Positions 60,358 to 64,000 of a stretch of DNA of 64,000 bases are shown one piece after another (positions within the stretch are counted from its first letter, which is position 1; the number at the start of each line of letters is the position of its first letter). Location: the NCBI GenBank assembly GCA_958428235.1, contig CAUAFG010000008.1:1-64000 (forward strand), written 5' to 3'. The notes under the pieces are model-generated. The model ran no database searches. It worked only from the letters and a program-made list of their open reading frames with translations, and was not told where the DNA came from. Origin of the DNA: Faeciplasma sp900553675. Lineage in GTDB: Bacteria; Bacillota; Clostridia; Oscillospirales; Ruminococcaceae. The position numbers and the translations under genes were made by a program.

Positions 60358-62388
60358 TCAGCCAATCAGATTTTTAAGCTTAACCATTGTCGGAGCAGAC
60401 ATTATATCCACCCTTGCACTCGGCTTAAGCAGCTGTATTCTCTTTTTATGCCCTTCTACTGCCACAAGTCCGGTTTCTTTGAATGCATCAAGACATACAA
60501 GCAGCTTGAATGCGTTCATTCCTTTTGTTCCAAGCCTTGCATACAGGCTTTCGGCTGTCAGAATAAGCCTCTGCGTGCCGATATATTTATATATTCCTAT
60601 AAGCTCTTCCCTGCTCGGCAGAGCCTTTTCGTAATATTCGTGAGGAAGCTGTTCGTCTCTTAAAAAGCTTTCGTAAGCGTCGCACGCTGCGAAATACTTT
60701 TCCTGCCTTACGCCGTGAAGCCTGTAATCGCTGACGATGAGTGATATACTTTCTGTCCCTCTGAACGAATTGATTTCAAGACTGCCCATTATATCTATTA
60801 TATCGCCGGCTGAGATATCAATAAGTGCGGTTTTTTTGCGGAAGAGCAGCGCTTTAAGCTTAACGCCGTCGTAATCAATATCCAACCTGGTATGCTCACC
60901 GTTTTTAAGCGGCATGACAGCAAGCACCTTGGCAGCGGAAAAAGCGAAAATAGGCGAAGCATTGTCGGTTCCGAACGGCTCCAAACGCTTAAGGTCGGAA
61001 ATATTCTTGATAGTAATATCTGCGCCCTTGATGAGTTTATCGGCGGTTATTGTAAACCTCGGCATCTTAGGGCAGGCTTCTTTTGCGTAGGTCTGTATCA
61101 TGCTGTTGAGCTTGGGGATATCCTCGCTCTTGACTGTAAGTCCGCCCGCGCACTCATGTCCGCCGAATTTTACGAGGATATCCCTACAGGACTCAAAGCA
61201 CTTGAATATATTAAAGCCCTTCATGCTCCGTGCCGAGCCGACTGCAAAGCCGTTATCATCCTTAGAAATAACCACCACCGGCTTTTCATAAGCTTCAAGC
61301 AGTCTCGAAGCAACTATGCCTATTACGCCGTGATGCCAGCCATCGCCGTAAACCACTAAAACTCGCTCGTTTAAAATCCGTGGAGAAGCCTTTAAAAGCT
61401 GACGTATTTCATCGCATATATCGGCTTCCGCCTTTTTTCTGCGTTCGTTCAGCACCGAAAGCTCATGTGCAAAGCCCCTTGCCTCTTCCTCCTCGGAGGT
61501 GAGCATATCCAAGGCTGTTATAGGAGAACCGAACCGTCCCGCGGCATTAATTCGCGGAGACAGCGTAAAAGCTACGTTGGTAGACGTAATATTTTCGGGA
61601 TCGACTCCGCTTTCCTCCATCAGGCTTATAAGACCGTAATTTTCGGTATTCTTTATCATTCTGAGACCGTTTGATACGATAGTTCTGTTTTCGGAAACAA
61701 GCGGCACGACATCGGCAATGGTTCCTATAGCAGCAATGTCGCCGTACTGCTCGCAGACAAGGCTGTAATCGCCGTCGTCGAGAGCGGCTAACAGCTTCAA
61801 AGTCACACCGACTCCAGCAAGATGCTTAAACGGTGAGGTACTGTTTTTCCTGTATGGGTCGACAACCGCTTCAGCCTCGGGAAGCTCTTCCGACGGCTGG
61901 TGATGGTCGGTTACAACAAGCTTCATGCCATGCTCTTTAATATACTTGGCTTCTTCGATGGCTGATATTCCGTTGTCCACGGTTATAATAAGTGAAGCGC
62001 CGTTTTCGTTGATAGCATCTATCGCGGCTTTATTCAGACCGTACCCTTCGCTTCTTTCAGGAATATAGCAAATTACCTCCGCGCCCATATTCAAAAGATA
62101 ATCATACAAAATAGCGGTTGAGGTAACGCCGTCACAGTCGTAATCACCGTAAACACAGATTGTTTCGCCGTTTTCTATCGCTTTGTTTATAACCTCCACT
62201 GCCTTGCTCATATCCGTTAACAGATACGGGTCGGAAAGCGGCTCAAGGTCAAAAAAGCTTTTCAGCGAATCTGTATCATTATACCCTCTTGCAGACATAA
62301 CCTCGGCTGTCAGCGGGGCAAGATCCGTGGTTTTGACAATATTTCTGACGCTTTCGGCATCAGGTGATAAGACGACCCATTTTTTCAT
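60358..62388 (-). CDS. recJ: Single-stranded-DNA-specific exonuclease
   Basis: A 676-residue RecJ, a 5'-3' ssDNA exonuclease in recombination and repair. It has the DHH motifs 'CVYGDYDCDGVTSTA' and 'VVTDHHQPSEELP', DHHA1 'GGHECAGG', an OB-like domain and an extra C-terminal region of about 100 residues. GAGGG lies 6 nt before the ATG. It is the first gene of a long leftward train through relA, hemZ, rlmD and the GGDEF genes. Confidence 0.95.
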   Translation of the reverse strand: MKKWVVLSPDAESVRNIVKTTDLAPLTAEVMSARGYNDTDSLKSFFDLEPLSDPYLLTDMSKAVEVINKAIENGETICVYGDYDCDGVTSTAILYDYLLNMGAEVICYIPERSEGYGLNKAAIDAINENGASLIITVDNGISAIEEAKYIKEHGMKLVVTDHHQPSEELPEAEAVVDPYRKNSTSPFKHLAGVGVTLKLLAALDDGDYSLVCEQYGDIAAIGTIADVVPLVSENRTIVSNGLRMIKNTENYGLISLMEESGVDPENITSTNVAFTLSPRINAAGRFGSPITALDMLTSEEEEARGFAHELSVLNERRKKAEADICDEIRQLLKASPRILNERVLVVYGDGWHHGVIGIVASRLLEAYEKPVVVISKDDNGFAVGSARSMKGFNIFKCFESCRDILVKFGGHECAGGLTVKSEDIPKLNSMIQTYAKEACPKMPRFTITADKLIKGADITIKNISDLKRLEPFGTDNASPIFAFSAAKVLAVMPLKNGEHTRLDIDYDGVKLKALLFRKKTALIDISAGDIIDIMGSLEINSFRGTESISLIVSDYRLHGVRQEKYFAACDAYESFLRDEQLPHEYYEKALPSREELIGIYKYIGTQRLILTAESLYARLGTKGMNAFKLLVCLDAFKETGLVAVEGHKKRIQLLKPSARVDIMSAPTMVKLKNLIG

Positions 62389-62495
62389 ATTTTCCCTCGT
62401 AAGTACTGATTTATATCATTAACACATTTTCATTATATTGTATGCATATCAAGCGGATAGAAATAATTCTGATTATATGCGTGATATGACACTTT

Positions 62496-62524
62496 ATTAT
62501 AACACATTAGTTTATTATTTTCAA
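62496..62524 (-). promoter_or_regulatory. Promoter of recJ and the downstream train
   Basis: Complement TTGAAA (62519-62524), a 17-nt spacer and TATAAT (62496-62501). It is divergent from the nfeD promoter. Confidence 0.82.
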
Positions 62525-62578
62525 GATTATAAAGCTTGCTTAAAACAAAATATTCTTTAATTCACCATAAAAATTGTA

Positions 62579-62607
62579 TTGCAATACTTAAAATAATGTG
62601 GTAATAT
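62579..62607 (+). promoter_or_regulatory. Promoter of nfeD-SPFH
   Basis: TTGCAA (62579-62584), a 17-nt spacer and TAATAT (62602-62607). The predicted start at 62613-62615 falls on the first base of a structured leader. Confidence 0.7.
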
Positions 62608-62613
62608 ATAATC

Positions 62614-62701
62614 AGCTCTTAAATTATTAGTGCATAGTGCGGGCTTTAAGAGCTTACCTGCATATTATGGTCTGCATAATATGCCGTGTGATATACCCGC
62701 A
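62614..62701 (+). ncRNA. Structured 5' leader with possible pseudoknot
   Basis: Hairpin 1 pairs AGCTCTTAAA (62614-62623) with TTTAAGAGCT (62645-62654), a perfect 10-bp stem with a 21-nt loop. Hairpin 2 pairs GCATATTATG (62660-62669) with CATAATATGC (62675-62684), a perfect 10-bp stem. TGCGGG in loop 1 (62638-62643) is complementary to CCCGCA (62696-62701), just upstream of the AAAGGAG ribosome binding site. This would make an H-type pseudoknot able to gate translation or sense a ligand. Confidence 0.55.
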
Positions 62702-62730
62702 TATACTAATTGAAAGGAGAGCCAACAAAA

Positions 62731-63159
62731 ATGGATTATGCAATGCTGATTGTCTGGGGCACCGTTATGGTAGTGACAATAGTCGCGGAAATTGCAACAA
62801 CCCAGATGATTTCTATCTGGTTTTCCTGCGCGTCGCTTGTTTCGCTTGTATTAGCTTGCTTTAACGCTCCAAGGTGGGCGCAGTTCTGCGTTTTCGTCGC
62901 AATGACAGCGCTTCTGCTGATTCTCACCCGCCCTATTGTTAAAAAGCTGAAAAAGCAGTACGTCAGAACAAACGCAGATATGAACATCGGCAAAACCGCA
63001 ATCGTAACCGAAACCATACATAACGAGCTTTCTCAGGGAAGAGCAACAATAGGAGGGGTTTCATGGAAAGCCGTCAGTGCAGACGGAAACGTTATCGAAA
63101 AGGATGAAACGGTTACAATTCAGGACATCGAAGGCGCAAAACTGATAGTATCAAGGTAA
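62731..63159 (+). CDS. NfeD-like membrane protein
   Basis: A 142-residue NfeD family protein with three N-terminal helices (about residues 3-75) and a C-terminal OB-fold ('GKTAIVTETI...GGVSWKAVSADGNVIEKDETVTI'). NfeD proteins pair with SPFH/flotillin proteins in membrane microdomains and the partner follows 28 bp downstream. ATG 62731 is chosen, with AAAGGAG 11 nt upstream. A TTG seven codons earlier would overlap that site. Confidence 0.92.
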   Translation: MDYAMLIVWGTVMVVTIVAEIATTQMISIWFSCASLVSLVLACFNAPRWAQFCVFVAMTALLLILTRPIVKKLKKQYVRTNADMNIGKTAIVTETIHNELSQGRATIGGVSWKAVSADGNVIEKDETVTIQDIEGAKLIVSR

Positions 63160-63187
63160 TTTTTTATTAAGAAAGGTTGGTTTTTTT

Positions 63188-64000
63188 ATGGAATACATCA
63201 TAGGCGCAATACTCTTAGTTATATTTATACTGATAATCGCTAACTTCAAAATCGTTCCTCAGGCTCAGGTTTACGTTGTTGAGCGTCTTGGCGCGTTCAA
63301 CCGCGAGCTTCACACCGGTCCTCACATGATAATTCCGGTTATCGACAAGATTGCAAAGAAGGTAACAATAAAGGAGCAGGTTGCAGACTTCAAGCCTCAG
63401 CCGGTTATCACCAAGGATAACGTTACCATGCAGATAGATACCGTTGTGTTCTTCCAGATAACCAATGCCAAGCTTTACACCTACGGCGTTGAAAGACCTA
63501 TCGCGGCTATCGAGAATCTTACCGCTACAACCCTGCGTAACATTATCGGCGAGATGGAGCTTGACGCTACCCTCACCTCCCGCGATACCATCAACACCAA
63601 GATTACCGTTATCTTAGACGAAGCAACCGACCGCTGGGGTATCAAGGTAAACAGAGTTGAACTTAAGAACATCATCCCGCCCAGAGAGATTCAGGACGCT
63701 ATGGAGAAGCAGATGAAGGCAGAGCGCGAGCGCCGCGAAAAGATTTTGCAGGCTGAAGGCGAAAAGAAGTCTCAGATTCTGGTTGCAGAGGGCGAAAAGG
63801 AATCCAAGATTCTTAAGGCAGAAGCCGACAAGCAGGCTGAGATATTAAAGGCTGAGGCTGAAAAGGAAGCTCTGATTCTTCGTGCAACAGCCGTTAAGGA
63901 GCAGAAGATGCTTGAAGCAGAGGGCGAAGCTCAGGCAATTGAAAAGGTTCAGACCGCTCTGGCTGAAAGCCTTGTCAAGCTCAACCAAGCCAACCCGAAT
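63188..64000 (+). CDS. SPFH/stomatin-like protein, truncated at the window end
   Basis: The first 271 codons of a Band 7/stomatin-flotillin protein; the gene runs off the window. An N-terminal helix (about residues 2-20) is followed by the SPFH domain ('VVERLGAFNRELHTGPHMIIPVID', 'LRNIIGEMELDATL'). An Ala/Glu/Lys-rich coiled coil of 'AEGEK' and 'AEAEK' units follows. Such proteins form membrane scaffolds with NfeD. AGAAAGG precedes the ATG at 63188. Confidence 0.95.
   Translation, partial: MEYIIGAILLVIFILIIANFKIVPQAQVYVVERLGAFNRELHTGPHMIIPVIDKIAKKVTIKEQVADFKPQPVITKDNVTMQIDTVVFFQITNAKLYTYGVERPIAAIENLTATTLRNIIGEMELDATLTSRDTINTKITVILDEATDRWGIKVNRVELKNIIPPREIQDAMEKQMKAERERREKILQAEGEKKSQILVAEGEKESKILKAEADKQAEILKAEAEKEALILRATAVKEQKMLEAEGEAQAIEKVQTALAESLVKLNQANPN

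Overview
The window comes from a spore-forming, low-to-mid GC Clostridia bacterium, most likely an Oscillospiraceae/Ruminococcaceae gut or rumen anaerobe. The signs are class III anaerobic nucleotide reductase (nrdD-nrdG), dipicolinate synthase (dpaA-dpaB), HemZ, a Cthe_2159-type beta-helix protein, DUF4358 and DUF6514 small proteins, strong AGGAGG-type ribosome binding sites, and near-consensus sigma-A promoters with 17-nt spacers.

Layout. 0-3.3 kb: a repeat-rich edge, tRNA-His, an alpha/beta hydrolase, a DUF6514-like small protein and a peptide-type solute-binding lipoprotein whose start overlaps nrdG. 3.3-6.4 kb: nrdD-nrdG behind a consensus promoter covered by two NrdR-box-like palindromes. 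6.5-26.6 kb: a 15-gene, AT-richer, tightly packed cell-surface polysaccharide operon read leftward from one consensus promoter at 26.6 kb. Its promoter-proximal part is a Pel-type core: an SDR-PelD fusion, PelE, a PelA/DUF2194-like protein, PelF and PelG. Its distal part adds DUF2304, GT4 and GT2 enzymes, a DUF4832-like protein, a GT2-like/BspA-LRR fusion, a coiled-coil protein, a second (Wzx-like) flippase, a GT-C-like membrane protein, a GT8 and an acyltransferase. The PelD homologue keeps an RxxD c-di-GMP site next to a degenerate GGDEF site, so the locus looks like a c-di-GMP-gated exopolysaccharide machine.

26.7-31.6 kb: a DUF4358 lipoprotein, an SGNH-fold protein that has lost its catalytic serine, asnB, a GNAT acetyltransferase and a metallophosphoesterase. 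31.6-37.3 kb: a pair of zinc-ribbon ABC exporters with a DUF1854 partner. They sit behind a 25-codon leader peptide and an attenuator with a visible antiterminator. 37.5-48.4 kb: DUF1846, a two-helix membrane protein, dpaAB, a PflA-like radical SAM protein, ispE, an aminotransferase, an Lrp regulator, rsmA, a 51-codon gene, tsf and rpsB.

48.4-62.5 kb: a Cthe_2159-type beta-helix protein with its own promoter, then a long leftward gene train that starts at recJ. The train is recJ, relA/spoT, an MBL hydrolase, hemZ, rlmD, an unknown protein, a diguanylate cyclase, a GNAT-nucleotidyltransferase fusion and a frameshifted second GGDEF protein. 62.6-64.0 kb: rightward nfeD and a truncated SPFH/stomatin gene behind a compact structured 5' leader. 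No insertion sequence, prophage, CRISPR array or rRNA was seen.

The strongest candidates for something new are the Pel-like hybrid polysaccharide operon with its fused, degenerate domains, the attenuator upstream of the ABC/DUF1854 system, and the putative pseudoknotted leader of nfeD-SPFH.
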